A DNA stretch of 64,000 bases from NCBI RefSeq assembly GCF_003584015.1, contig NZ_QXFM01000135.1:1-64000 (forward strand), given 5' to 3'. Origin of the DNA: Aurantiacibacter xanthus (GTDB lineage Bacteria; Pseudomonadota; Alphaproteobacteria; Sphingomonadales; Sphingomonadaceae). Both the position numbers and the translations under genes were made by a program. The notes under the pieces were generated by a model that was not told where the DNA came from, made no database searches, and saw nothing but the letters and a program-made list of their open reading frames with translations. Of the stretch, positions 16,290-25,511 are shown piece after piece. The first letter of the stretch is position 1. Each line of letters starts with the position of its first letter.

Positions 16290-18508
16290 CACCCGCAGTT
16301 GCACCCACATTGGAACGAGGGGCAACCACCGGACCGCGCGACAGCTTCGTCTGTCGCGCGGGACTGGCCGTCGATCCGGTTCTTGCCCGCTTCATCGAGA
16401 CCGAAGCGCTGCCCGGAACGAGCATCGATTCCGACAGCTTCTGGGCCAGCCTCGCGCGCCTCGCAGATGCGTTCACGCCCCGGAACCGGGCCCTGCTCGA
16501 ACGGCGCGAAGACCTGCAAACCGCGATTGACAACTGGCACCGGCAGAACCCCCAGAGCGGAACCGGAGTGCCCCCGCGCCTGCTGCGCGAAATGGGCTAT
16601 CTGGCGCCGGAGCCGGCCCCCTTCACCATCGGCACGCAGGGCCTCGACCGCGAGATCACCGCGCTGGCGGGGCCGCAACTCGTCGTGCCCGCGCTTAACG
16701 CCCGCTTCGTGCTCAACGCGGTCAACGCGCGCTGGGGCAGCCTCTATGATGCGCTTTACGGCACCGACGCTGTCGACGGCTCGCTGCCATCAGCGGGTGG
16801 CTATGATCCCGGTCGCGGCGCCGAGGTCATCGCCTGGGGCAAGGCCTTTCTCGACGCGTGCGTTCCGCTGGCGAACGGCAGCTGGTCGGACTGGACTGGC
16901 AGTGCGCCGCAACTGGCCGACGACGAGCAGTTCGCGGGCACGGCAGGAGACAACATTCTGCTCCGCAACAATGGCCTGCTGATCGAACTGGTGATCGACC
17001 GCGCGCACCCCATCGGCGCCAGCGACCCCGGCGGCATTGCCGATATTCGCCTCGAATCCGCGCTGTCCACCATCATCGACCTCGAAGACTCGGTCGCGGC
17101 GGTTGATGGTGAGGACAAGGTTGCCGGATACCGCAACTGGCTCGGCGCCCTGCGCGGAGACCTCACGGCCAGTTTCACCAAGGGCAATCGCACAGTGGAG
17201 CGCAGGGCCGAGCCCGACCGCACCTATCGCGATCCTCACGGGGAAGAGCGCGCGTTGCGCACCCGCAGCCTGTTGCTGGTCCGCAATGTCGGCCACCTGA
17301 TGACCACGCCCGCCGTGCGGCTTGCCGATGGCTCGGAGATGTTCGAGGGAGTGCTCGATGCCGCCGTCACCGCGCTCGCCGGGCTGCACGACCTCAAGGG
17401 GCTCGGGCCGCTGCGCAACAGCGAGAGCGGCGCGATCTACATCGTGAAGCCGAAAATGCACGGCCCCGAAGAATGCGCTTTCGCCAACGACCTGTTCGAC
17501 GCGGTCGAAGACATGCTCGGGCTCGCTCGCCACACGCTCAAGATCGGCGTAATGGACGAGGAACGGCGCACCAGCGCCAACCTTGCCGCGTGTATTCATG
17601 CCGTGAAGGACCGGGTGTTCTTCATCAACACCGGCTTCCTCGACCGTACGGGCGACGAGATCCACACCTCGATGCTGGCAGGGCCAATGCTGCGCAAGGC
17701 AGACATCAAGCAGGCCGAGTGGATCGCCGCCTATGAGGATCGCAATGTCCAGATCGGCCTTGCCTGCGGCTTTGCCGGGCGGGCGCAGATCAGCAAGGGG
17801 ATGTGGGCCGCGCCCGATGCCATGCACGCGATGCTGGCCGACAAGATCGCGCACCCCATGAGCGGGGCGAGCACGGCCTGGGTTCCGTCCCCCACTGCGG
17901 CCACGCTGCACGCCACGCATTACCATCGCTGCAACGTTGCCGAGCGCCAGCAGGAACGCCGCGCTGAACCGGTGGTGCCGTGCGAGAAGTTGCTCACCGT
18001 GCCATTGGCGGAAGACCCCAGGTGGTCGCCGGAGGAGGTTCAGGCCGAGCTCGACAACAACGTGCAGGGCATTCTCGGCTATATGGTGCGCTGGATCGAT
18101 GCCGGGATCGGGTGCTCCAAGGTGCCCGACATCAACGACATCGGGCTGATGGAGGATCGGGCCACGCTGCGCATTTCCAGCCAGCATATTGCCAACTGGC
18201 TTCTCCACGGCGTGGTTGACCGCTCCATGGTCGACGAGGCGCTGCAACGCATGGCGGCCAGGGTGGATGCCCAGAATGCCGGCAGCGCGGACTATGTCCC
18301 GATGGTGCGGGATGGGCCGCGCTCCATCGCCCTCACCGCAGCCAGCGACCTGATTTTCACAGGCACGTGCCAGCCTTCGGGCTACACCGAGCCGGTTCTG
18401 CATCAGGCGCGCGCGCAAGCGAAAAGACCGGAGCAGGACCGTCAGTTCGGCGCCACCGGTTCACCCCGAATGGCGACGGCCTTTGAGCAAAACCTGCCCT
18501 TTGGCTAG
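16286..18508 (+). CDS. glcB: Malate synthase G
   Basis: A 740-residue malate synthase G joining glyoxylate and acetyl-CoA to malate. The isoform G hallmarks are present: the inserted alpha/beta domain after about residue 130, TIIDLEDSVAAVDGEDK (catalytic-region acidic residues), GPLRNSESGAIYIVKPKMHGP with MDEERRTSANL, and the C-terminal helical plug with the general-base Asp region DINDIGLMEDRATLRIS. The start overlaps the stop of the 51-residue gene. It completes the glyoxylate shunt with aceA. Confidence 0.95.
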   Translation: MTPAVAPTLERGATTGPRDSFVCRAGLAVDPVLARFIETEALPGTSIDSDSFWASLARLADAFTPRNRALLERREDLQTAIDNWHRQNPQSGTGVPPRLLREMGYLAPEPAPFTIGTQGLDREITALAGPQLVVPALNARFVLNAVNARWGSLYDALYGTDAVDGSLPSAGGYDPGRGAEVIAWGKAFLDACVPLANGSWSDWTGSAPQLADDEQFAGTAGDNILLRNNGLLIELVIDRAHPIGASDPGGIADIRLESALSTIIDLEDSVAAVDGEDKVAGYRNWLGALRGDLTASFTKGNRTVERRAEPDRTYRDPHGEERALRTRSLLLVRNVGHLMTTPAVRLADGSEMFEGVLDAAVTALAGLHDLKGLGPLRNSESGAIYIVKPKMHGPEECAFANDLFDAVEDMLGLARHTLKIGVMDEERRTSANLAACIHAVKDRVFFINTGFLDRTGDEIHTSMLAGPMLRKADIKQAEWIAAYEDRNVQIGLACGFAGRAQISKGMWAAPDAMHAMLADKIAHPMSGASTAWVPSPTAATLHATHYHRCNVAERQQERRAEPVVPCEKLLTVPLAEDPRWSPEEVQAELDNNVQGILGYMVRWIDAGIGCSKVPDINDIGLMEDRATLRISSQHIANWLLHGVVDRSMVDEALQRMAARVDAQNAGSADYVPMVRDGPRSIALTAASDLIFTGTCQPSGYTEPVLHQARAQAKRPEQDRQFGATGSPRMATAFEQNLPFG

Positions 18509-18522
18509 CAGGCCAATCGCAG

Positions 18523-18584
18523 AGGTCCGGCAGATGGCCGCTGTGCGCTGCCTGAGCGGCAAAGGCGCGCCCGCCGCCGGACCT
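18523..18584. terminator. Possible hairpin between convergent glcB and DUF3237 gene
   Basis: Arms AGGTCCGGC and GCCGGACCT (nine pairs) separated by 44 bases, lying between the ends of two convergent genes. There is no clear U-run and the loop is long, so the terminator call is weak. Confidence 0.3.
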
Positions 18585-18610
18585 TGCATGGCAATCGGGC
18601 GGCCCGCCGC

Positions 18611-19099
18611 CTAGCGCACGGCGTAGTATTCGAACTGCGTCTCGTTGCCCTGCCGCTCGGCCGTGCCTACGAAGATCGTACGCCCGAGCCACGCATGCTT
18701 GCCCGCCGGCACCTCGAAACGCGGCGTGATGCGCAGATAGGTATCCTCCGGTGCCACCGGCTCGCCCGCTTCGATCTTGCGCAGCGTTTCCGGCGACGAA
18801 TAGGCGATGCCCCGGTTGTGGACATAGATCGGCGTGCCATCATCGGTTTCGAGCATGTAGTGGGCCTCGAAATCGATCAGCCCGCTCGCCCACATCATCG
18901 GCCAGTCGCCGCCCGAGTTCGGAACCACGATGCCGTTCAGCTGCGGTCCGTAGACATCACCCCCCGCAACCGAGACAAAGCCTCGGGTAAACTGCGAAAA
19001 GGCGGGCTGGAAGCGCGTGCGCGGCCCCTCGGGGAAGCGCAGGCGTACGCTGAAGGCATGTTCAAGTGAAGGTGTGGCGGCCAATTTGGAAATTCCCAT
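18611..19099 (-). CDS. DUF3237 protein
   Basis: A 162-residue DUF3237 protein with no signal peptide; it begins MGISKLAATPSLEHAFSVRL. Family-type segments are GGDVYGPQLNGIVVPNSGGDWPMM and YVHNRGIAYSS, then the C-terminal DTYLRITPRFEV and YEY strands. The family forms a small beta-barrel and is common in aromatic or steroid-like catabolic clusters, but its reaction is unknown. It follows the SnoaL-like gene by 38 bases and is co-directional, so the two are one unit under the operator at 19807. Confidence 0.8.
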   Translation of the reverse strand: MGISKLAATPSLEHAFSVRLRFPEGPRTRFQPAFSQFTRGFVSVAGGDVYGPQLNGIVVPNSGGDWPMMWASGLIDFEAHYMLETDDGTPIYVHNRGIAYSSPETLRKIEAGEPVAPEDTYLRITPRFEVPAGKHAWLGRTIFVGTAERQGNETQFEYYAVR

Positions 19100-19137
19100 C
19101 TTTCAAGTTGCAGTCTCAGGTGCCGGAGCAGGCCGGG

Positions 19138-19671
19138 TCAGCCGAACGGCGTGCCCGTGCCCACCATGCCGGGCTTGCGATCCTGAATGGCAATACCGGA
19201 ATTGAAGGCGGTGTCGGTCCACATCTTCACCGAAAGCACCTTGATGCGCCATCCCGCGGCGGTGCGGGTATAGCGGCAATGCCAGGTGCCGATCCGGAAG
19301 CTCGGGCCGCTGGGCCAGTAAGTCCGGTGGAACTCGTGCCGCAGCACCGCGCAATAGGCGTTGACGATCACATCGTCGCCATCGGGTTCGAGCCGTGGCG
19401 AACCGAAATGGTGTTGTAGCCCGTAGGCATTGGTGGGGCGGGCCTCCATATTGGCCAGAATCGCCGCGCGCACCGCATCGCGCCCGGTGTGGTAGCCGGG
19501 CTTGCCGTCCTTGGTCGGATGCTCAAGCGCGCCATCCTCGGCATAGCAATCGAGGTACTCCTCGATATCGCCGCTATCCCAGGCCCAGGCATAGCGGTTC
19601 ACCTCATCGAGGATTTGCAGCCGGTCGATGATGGCAACTCCGTTGATCCTGGTGGTTTCCAGTTCGCGCAT
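19138..19671 (-). CDS. SnoaL/NTF2-like protein (SnoaL_4 type)
   Basis: A 177-residue protein starting MRELETTRINGVAIIDRLQI; AGGGAAG lies upstream of this ATG. The N-terminal helix RLQILDEVNRYAWAWDSGDIEEYLDCYAEDG is the classic SnoaL-like cone-fold opening. A HFGSPRLEPDGDDVIVNAYC strand pair and IGTWHCRYTRTAAGWRIK follow. Members act as small isomerases, dehydratases or ring-modifying enzymes, or as dioxygenase small subunits. It is first in the leftward unit with DUF3237 and divergent from the SDR gene. Confidence 0.8.
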   Translation of the reverse strand: MRELETTRINGVAIIDRLQILDEVNRYAWAWDSGDIEEYLDCYAEDGALEHPTKDGKPGYHTGRDAVRAAILANMEARPTNAYGLQHHFGSPRLEPDGDDVIVNAYCAVLRHEFHRTYWPSGPSFRIGTWHCRYTRTAAGWRIKVLSVKMWTDTAFNSGIAIQDRKPGMVGTGTPFG

Positions 19672-19806
19672 TTTCGCTTCCCTTTCAGCTGTTCGCATTC
19701 AATTCCGACGGCCTCTCCGGCCGCCGCCGCCCTTTCTGGCGGAGGCCGACCACAGCCATCGGGAGACCATGATTCCTCTTCCTCATAACCAAGCCAGATT
19801 AAGAAA

Positions 19807-19822
19807 GTAAGTACTTTATTAC
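19807..19822. promoter_or_regulatory. TetR-type operator copy A
   Basis: GTAAGTACTTTATTAC, i.e. GTAA-N8-TTAC. It lies between the divergent SnoaL-like and SDR genes. Three further copies lie at 25193, 25269 and 26242, two of them flanking the tetR region. Confidence 0.65.
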
Positions 19823-19933
19823 CCGCTATCAAAGTGGCATGACCGCCTCAGCCGACAAGGCGATTGCCAGCACAATCCGCGAGGGAATGACGGTGGCTGG
19901 CCGCCTGCCTGGATTGCAGAAAGGAGAGCACAG

Positions 19934-20722
19934 GTGGACATAGGAATTCGAGGCCGGAAGGCGCTTATCAATGGGGGCAGTGCGGGCATGGGCCGCAGCG
20001 CGGCGCTCGCTCTGGCGCGCGAAGGGGCAGACATCTTCGTGACCGCGCGCACCGAGGATCGGCTTGTTGCCGCCTGCGAGGAAATCGCCCGCGAGACCGG
20101 CGCGAGCGTGACGCCGGTCTGCGCCGATCACAGCAGCGACGAAGGCCGCCAGCGCATTCTCGCCGCCTGCCCCGATCCCGATATTCTGGTGGGCACCTGC
20201 GCGCCCCCGCCGATGACGCCAGACTATCGCGACGTGACCGACGAGCAATGGCGCTCGGCGATCGACATTTCGCTGCTGTCGCCGATCCGCTTCATGCGCG
20301 AGGTGCTCGATGGAATGGTCGAGCGCAAGTGGGGGCGGATCGTCAACATCGCCACGGTCGCCGCCAAGTATCCGGCCGAAATCCGCCTGCTTTCGGGCAG
20401 CACGCGGGCGGCGCTCGCCAACTACACGGTGGCGATTTCCAAGGTGGTGGCGAAGCACAATGTCGTCATCAACAACCTGCTGCCCGGCATGCACCACTCC
20501 GCCTTCGTGGAGAAACAGTTTGGCGAACGCGCGGTAGCGGCGGGCAAGACCTACGACGAGGTGGTGCAAGAGTTCGCGCAGGACTGGCGCATCGCGGCCG
20601 AACGCTTCGGCGATTGCGACGATGTCGGCGCCTTCGTCGCAATGTTCTGCAGCGAGCAGGCCAACTACATCACGGGGCAAAGCCTGGTGATCGACGGCGG
20701 CGCAACAACCTCGGTCTTCTGA
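19934..20722 (+). CDS. Short-chain dehydrogenase/reductase family protein lacking the catalytic Tyr-Lys
   Basis: A 262-residue SDR protein starting at GTG with AAGGAG upstream. The Rossmann motif is GGSAGMGRSAAL (about 14-25), the second-strand end is VTARTEDRL, and the C-terminus QSLVIDGGATTSVF is typical. In the catalytic region, where YxxxK is expected, the sequence is SGSTRAAL: the Tyr is replaced by Ser and the Lys by Arg. NAD(P) binding looks intact, so it may be a non-oxidoreductase member (for example a hydrolase, isomerase or lyase) or use other residues. Divergent from the SnoaL-like gene under operator A. Confidence 0.85.
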   Translation: MDIGIRGRKALINGGSAGMGRSAALALAREGADIFVTARTEDRLVAACEEIARETGASVTPVCADHSSDEGRQRILAACPDPDILVGTCAPPPMTPDYRDVTDEQWRSAIDISLLSPIRFMREVLDGMVERKWGRIVNIATVAAKYPAEIRLLSGSTRAALANYTVAISKVVAKHNVVINNLLPGMHHSAFVEKQFGERAVAAGKTYDEVVQEFAQDWRIAAERFGDCDDVGAFVAMFCSEQANYITGQSLVIDGGATTSVF

Positions 20723-20737
20723 GGCAGACGAAACGAC

Positions 20738-20777
20738 AAGAGCCGCAGCTGCCCACCTGAAGGCAGCTGCGGCTCTT
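20738..20777. terminator. Strong bidirectional hairpin terminator
   Basis: A perfect 16-pair stem (AAGAGCCGCAGCTGCC with its complement) around an eight-base loop. The A-rich left flank and the CTT right end serve both directions. It lies between convergent SDR and TonB-receptor genes. Confidence 0.8.
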
Positions 20778-20786
20778 CACCAAGAA

Positions 20787-20820
20787 AGGCCGTCATCGGC
20801 GCGAACACCGATGACGGCCT
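20787..20820. terminator. Second hairpin terminator
   Basis: A perfect 13-pair stem (AGGCCGTCATCGG and complement) with an eight-base loop, immediately after the first terminator and just before the end of the TonB-receptor gene. Confidence 0.7.
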
Positions 20821-20831
20821 GAGTGCCTGAC

Positions 20832-23516
20832 CTAGAAGGCCTTGGCCAGCGAGAAGCTGACCACCCGCCCCAGCGCGCTCGCCGAGGAGGGATCGTAGCC
20901 CAGCCCGGCATCGACGAAGGGCTGATCGCGGTCGAACAGGTTGCGGATATTCACGCCCAGCCTCACCCCGTCGGCAACACTGCCCGTGCCGTCACCGAAG
21001 CTGTAGCTGAGGTCGACGTCGACGGTCAGATAGCTCGATACGTCGCGCACCAGATTGCTGGTCATGTTCTGGTAGGCCCCGAGATAGTTGACCGTTGTGC
21101 GGGTCGCGATCGGGCCGCGATCCCAGCCGAACATGGCCCGCGCGCGGAAATCGTTGGGATAGCCGTAGGTACCCAGCCGGTCGATCAGCTGGCCCGAGCC
21201 GGTCGAGTTCCTGTAGCTGAAGAACACGGTCGCATTGGCCGCGAGGCTGAAGTCGTTCTGCCCCGCCGCGAAGCTGTAGCCCAGTTCGAAGTCCATGCCG
21301 TTGGCCAGCGTGTTGCCGAGATTGGCCTTGCGGGCATCGATAATGCCATCGAGCTGGGCAAAGTTGATCGAGCCGGGATCATAATACTGTGTGCCGCTCA
21401 GCCAGGTGACGGCATCCTGCCAGTTCGCGCTGCCGTCGTTGAAGGTGAGGATGTCGGCAAAGTTCTGCGGCTCGGCCAGAACCTGCGGCAGGATCGTGTA
21501 AACGTCGAGCACCTGCGCTTCGTATTTCACGTCGAAATAGGTCGCGCTGAGCCGGAGTGCGGGCACGTCGGTCGGGGTGATGTCGATTCCGGCGGACCAG
21601 GTGGTCGCGGTTTCCGGCTGGAGATCGGGGTTGCCCGCCGCCAGCACGGCAAAGGTGCGCGGCACCGGGTTGCCCGGCACATTGAGCGACTGGGTGCGAA
21701 TGCCCGCCCCGCTCGAATTCGCGTTCACTTCGGCAAGGCCCGGCGCGCGGAACGAGGTGCCATAGCTGCCGCGCAGAACCACCCCGTCCATCGGGCTGTA
21801 GTTGAGGCCGATCTTCGGATTGGTGGTCGAGCCGAAGTCGCTGTAGTCCTCATGCCGCACCGCCGCGACCAGATCGAGGCGCGCCAGCCCCGGACTGGCG
21901 TTGTCGTCCCCGACAATCGGAATGAACACCTCGGTGAAGATGGCCTTCACGTCGCGATCGATATCTGTCGGCAGGCTGATCGGCGCGGTGACGCGGCCGA
22001 AGGTGAAGGCGCCGAACTGGCGCTCCTGCCGATACTCGGCCCCCAGCGCCATGCGCACTTCCCCGCCCGGCAGGCTGAACAGCGGGCCATTGGCGTCGAG
22101 CGCGACCGACTTCAGGCGGTTCGTGGCCGTGGGGTTGAAGGTATCGACATAGACCGCATCGGCCAGGGCCGGATCGAACGGCGTGGTGCCGAAAGGGTTG
22201 ATCGCGGTGGCGGGATCGGAATTGGCCAGCAGAGCGGACAGCGCCGAGGCACTCAGCGTGGGATCGCGCTTTTCCTCGTCGTAGCTCTCGCCATAGGATC
22301 CCGCGAGGGTCACTTCCCAGGCCTTGAGGCTGGCGCGCAGCCCGCCATTGATCAGATAGCTTTTCGACAGCCCCTGCGTGTTCCGCTCACCGCTGGCATC
22401 GGCAAAGTTCGTGCTGATCGAAATCGGCGTGGCCGGGGCATTGGTGGGGTAGAACGCGTTGCTGGTCGGCACCACGACGTTGTTGACCGCCGAAAGGGTC
22501 CAGGGCCCCGAAAATTCGCGCCGGGTGTAAAAGCCCTGCGCGAACACGCTGAACACCTCGCCAAGGCTCTGCTGCAGGCTGCCGTAGACGCTGACCCGCT
22601 CCTGCTGCGGGATCAGGAAGCTCGGCTTGACCAGATCGCAGCGGTTGACCGTGCCCGCCGCAAGGTCATTGAAGTCGAGCACCCCGGTGGCGCTGTCGGG
22701 CACGGCATAGGTGACACCGCCGCTGCTGATCGTGGAGCGCTGACAGGCGACCGAGCGCCCGTCCGCGCCGCCCCCATGCCGCCGGTCCGACGAGACGAAA
22801 TCGCGGTCGGTCCCGAGCAGGGCGTCGTTACGCACATAGTCGGCGGCGATGACGATATTGCCGCTGCCCCACGAGGTGCCGGCAAGGCCGCCGATCTGAT
22901 ACTCGGAATAGGCATCGGCAAAGCCTGCCCGGCCGCTCACCTCAACGCCTTCATAATTCTTGCGCGGAATGAGGTTGATGACACCCGCCACCGCATCCGA
23001 CCCGTAAATCGCCGAGGCCCCGTCAGCGATCACTTCGATGCGTTGCAGGGCCAGCGAGGGAACGAACGAGGGATCGACGAAATTGCCCTGCGTGCCCGAG
23101 ACCGGCACGCGCAGGCCATCGAACACCACCAGCGTTGCGGTGGAGCCAAGCCCGCGCAGGTTCGGCCCGGTGGCGCGGGTGATATTGCTGCTCGCCCCCG
23201 CCCCGGTCGCGCCTTCGGCATTGATGCTCAGCGAAGTGACCTGTGGCACCTGCCGCAGCACATCCGAAACGGTGGTGGAGCCCGATTTGGCAATGTCGGC
23301 GGCCCCCATCTGGATGAGGTTGGACCCGACCGGTGCCACCCCGCGAATACGGCTGCCGGTGACGACGATGACCTCGCCATCCCCGGCCTGTTGCGCGCCT
23401 TCGTCCGCGCTTTGCGCGCTGGCCGCGCCCCACGGCAGCAAGGCCGCCGCCACGCCTGCGAGCAATGCGCTGCGGCAGCGGCGCGACATCAATGAACTAT
23501 AGCTGGCATGTCTCAT
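20832..23516 (-). CDS. TonB-dependent outer membrane receptor
   Basis: An 894-residue receptor with a signal peptide (LLAGVAAALLPWGAASAQS). A TonB box-like EVIVVTGSRIRG is followed by a plug domain (about 60-170, with NLRGLGSTATLVVFDGLR and ASAIYGSDAVAGVINLI). A 22-strand barrel ends in Phe (VVSFSLAKAF). The start at 23516 has GAGAGGG upstream. The receptor lies 51 bases after the carboxylesterase gene and is co-transcribed with it. It probably imports the bulky substrate handled by this cluster, not iron, since no siderophore genes are near; that is inference. Confidence 0.92.
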   Translation of the reverse strand: MRHASYSSLMSRRCRSALLAGVAAALLPWGAASAQSADEGAQQAGDGEVIVVTGSRIRGVAPVGSNLIQMGAADIAKSGSTTVSDVLRQVPQVTSLSINAEGATGAGASSNITRATGPNLRGLGSTATLVVFDGLRVPVSGTQGNFVDPSFVPSLALQRIEVIADGASAIYGSDAVAGVINLIPRKNYEGVEVSGRAGFADAYSEYQIGGLAGTSWGSGNIVIAADYVRNDALLGTDRDFVSSDRRHGGGADGRSVACQRSTISSGGVTYAVPDSATGVLDFNDLAAGTVNRCDLVKPSFLIPQQERVSVYGSLQQSLGEVFSVFAQGFYTRREFSGPWTLSAVNNVVVPTSNAFYPTNAPATPISISTNFADASGERNTQGLSKSYLINGGLRASLKAWEVTLAGSYGESYDEEKRDPTLSASALSALLANSDPATAINPFGTTPFDPALADAVYVDTFNPTATNRLKSVALDANGPLFSLPGGEVRMALGAEYRQERQFGAFTFGRVTAPISLPTDIDRDVKAIFTEVFIPIVGDDNASPGLARLDLVAAVRHEDYSDFGSTTNPKIGLNYSPMDGVVLRGSYGTSFRAPGLAEVNANSSGAGIRTQSLNVPGNPVPRTFAVLAAGNPDLQPETATTWSAGIDITPTDVPALRLSATYFDVKYEAQVLDVYTILPQVLAEPQNFADILTFNDGSANWQDAVTWLSGTQYYDPGSINFAQLDGIIDARKANLGNTLANGMDFELGYSFAAGQNDFSLAANATVFFSYRNSTGSGQLIDRLGTYGYPNDFRARAMFGWDRGPIATRTTVNYLGAYQNMTSNLVRDVSSYLTVDVDLSYSFGDGTGSVADGVRLGVNIRNLFDRDQPFVDAGLGYDPSSASALGRVVSFSLAKAF

Positions 23517-23567
23517 GGTATTTCCCTCTCACCTGTTGTGTTTTCAAAGCGCCGGCACGCCCCGCCT

Positions 23568-25118
23568 TCAGCGACCCAGATGCCGGTCCAGAATTTCCAT
23601 CGTGGGCAGGAACAGCCGCGCTGTTGCGCCGACCTCACCGCCCAGTTGCATCACCTTGTCGGGAGCCTCGTGATAGGTCGGCCAGTGGGGCAGGCCCGGC
23701 CCGTTGGGGGTGCCGTTCGCCGCGAAGTTCACCCAGTATGCCATCATCTGGTCAGACAGCCGGCGGTCGGCGGCAGACCAGGGCCAGGCCTTGCTGTCGA
23801 GATTGCCCAGCGCGTAGGCAATCTCCGCCCCGTGCCAGGCCCCCGGAGAAGCCGCGTCCGGGCCACCGGGCCGTTCGGATTTCGGGATCGGCGGGTTCTG
23901 GATGAAGCGATAGACGTATAGCGGCGCGGTGCCGGTGCGCGCCTGCGCCCGCGCCCAGCTGTACATCGTGTAGTCGCCCAGCGTGATGGTGGAGAGCTGG
24001 CGATGGCTGGCGCGCGCCTCGGCATCGCTGGTGGCCGGGTGCAGCCGCAGCAGCGCCTCGGCATCGCGGCCATAGGTCGATTGCAGACGGTCGCGATAGG
24101 CGGCCAGCGTCATCGCGGGATCTTCGCCCGCCTCGTCGGCGTTGGAGCCGATCAGCATATCGACATCGTTCTGCGCGCCGTTGCGGTAGATCTCGGCAAG
24201 CGTCGCAGGCACGAGCCAGCCGTCGCGATTGGGCTCGAAGCTGCCCGAGGCAGGCCCCGCCGCTCGCACCAGCGTGGCTGCCGGGAGCGAGCGCAGATCG
24301 TCCACGCCCTCGGCGCCGACCTTGCGGGCAAAGTTCAGCCCTTCCGCCTCCGCCTGCGCCAGCGGACGCGGGGTGAGCAGGCCGAAGCCCGCCCCCGTCT
24401 CGCCGATCAGCCGGTGAAACTTGCCCGTGGCGAGCGGCGAGGCCGAGAGATAGCTGGTCGACATCGACCCCGCCGACTGGCCGAAGATCGTGATCCGCTC
24501 AGGATCGCCGCCGAACGAGGCGATGTTCCGCCTGATCCAGTCGAGCGCGGCAATCTGGTCCTGCAAGCCATAGTTGCCCGAGACATGCCGCGGCGATTCT
24601 GCCGACAGCCCCGGATGCGCCAGAAAGCCGAGCACGCCCACGCGATAGGCGATGCTGACGAAGACCACGCCCTTCCCGGCCAGCGCCGCCCCGTCATACT
24701 GGGGCAGATCGGTGGCCCCGGCGCGATAGCCCCCGCCGTAGATCCAGACCATGACCGGCCGCTTCTCCTCCGCGCTGTCCGCTGCGGTCCAGACATTGAG
24801 GTAGAGGCAATCCTCGTTCTCGCGCTCGGGAAGCACGGCGCTGTCGCCCGCCATGGCCCCACCGCCGAGCTGCGGGCAGGCAGGAGCGAAACGGTCGGCC
24901 CGCAAGACGCCTTGCCAGCGCTCGACCGGCTGCGGAGGCTGCCATCGCAGTGCATCGACCGGCGGGCGCGCGAAGGGAATGCCCTTGAACTCGACAAGGC
25001 CCCCCGCCGCCACGCCAACCACCTCGCCGCCGTCAACCGCCACGGGACGATCGATCCGGGCAATCGCCGGGCTGGCAAATCCGCACAGCATCAGGGCAAT
25101 CGCGAAGCCCTTTGTCAT
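23568..25118 (-). CDS. Secreted type B carboxylesterase
   Basis: A 516-residue carboxylesterase of the para-nitrobenzyl esterase type. A signal peptide (GFAIALMLCGFASPAIA) precedes the mature domain. The serine nucleophile is in TIFGQSAGSMS (about residue 210). The oxyanion-hole strand is VMVWIYGGGYRAGA, the acidic residue is in LIGSNADEAGE, and the His is in GAWHGAEIAYALG. The cysteine pair around EDCLYLNVW is typical. The start MTKGFAIAL follows GAGGAGAA. It likely hydrolyses an ester or lactone in the periplasm and is the first gene of the unit with the TonB receptor, under operator B. Confidence 0.88.
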   Translation of the reverse strand: MTKGFAIALMLCGFASPAIARIDRPVAVDGGEVVGVAAGGLVEFKGIPFARPPVDALRWQPPQPVERWQGVLRADRFAPACPQLGGGAMAGDSAVLPERENEDCLYLNVWTAADSAEEKRPVMVWIYGGGYRAGATDLPQYDGAALAGKGVVFVSIAYRVGVLGFLAHPGLSAESPRHVSGNYGLQDQIAALDWIRRNIASFGGDPERITIFGQSAGSMSTSYLSASPLATGKFHRLIGETGAGFGLLTPRPLAQAEAEGLNFARKVGAEGVDDLRSLPAATLVRAAGPASGSFEPNRDGWLVPATLAEIYRNGAQNDVDMLIGSNADEAGEDPAMTLAAYRDRLQSTYGRDAEALLRLHPATSDAEARASHRQLSTITLGDYTMYSWARAQARTGTAPLYVYRFIQNPPIPKSERPGGPDAASPGAWHGAEIAYALGNLDSKAWPWSAADRRLSDQMMAYWVNFAANGTPNGPGLPHWPTYHEAPDKVMQLGGEVGATARLFLPTMEILDRHLGR

Positions 25119-25192
25119 CCTCTGTTCTCCTCTTCCGCTTGCCTGGAGCAGCCTTCGCAGCGGGTCGACAGCACTCTTCACCGGCATTCGCA

Positions 25193-25208
25193 ATAAGTAC
25201 TTACTTAC
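25193..25208. promoter_or_regulatory. TetR-type operator copy B
   Basis: ATAAGTACTTACTTAC, one base off GTAA-N8-TTAC. It lies about 75 bases before the carboxylesterase start, in the gap between it and the divergent tetR gene. Confidence 0.55.
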
Positions 25209-25268
25209 CATATTTGGACAAGCAGCACCCTCTTCTCCCCCGCCCTGACAAGCGCCCAAGACGAGACA

Positions 25269-25284
25269 GTAAGTAAATGCTTAC
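25269..25284. promoter_or_regulatory. TetR-type operator copy C
   Basis: GTAAGTAAATGCTTAC, a full match to GTAA-N8-TTAC (also GTAAG...CTTAC). Upstream of tetR in the shared promoter region, suggesting autoregulation. The rest of this gap (25285-25511) holds no gene. Confidence 0.65.
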
Positions 25285-25511
25285 ATTGACGTATCGATTC
25301 GTCAAGAGTGCGCTGCATGCTCCGGCCGGGAGGCGTCGGCCTTCCCCGCTCGTACCGCGCACGGCGCAATTGGCGGGGATGAGCGCGGAGCGGGGTTGAC
25401 CTCCATCGGCGCATGGGGAAGTTGGCAGGAATGCCAGGTCGCGCCGACGGGATGCGCTGCCAAAGCGCCCCCCCGATTGGCCCGGGTTCCATCAAGGACG
25501 ACAGTGATACC

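Noticed and set aside
14400-18418. Long frames opposite aceA and glcB
   Set aside because: Shadows of well-recognised enzymes; no ribosome sites or motifs.
20823-23495. Very long open frame opposite the TonB receptor
   Set aside because: The other strand has a clear receptor with signal peptide and barrel; the long antisense frame is an effect of high GC codon use and has no family resemblance.
20832-23516. Siderophore receptor call for the first TonB protein
   Set aside because: No iron-uptake genes or Fur-like site nearby; context points to a catabolic substrate.
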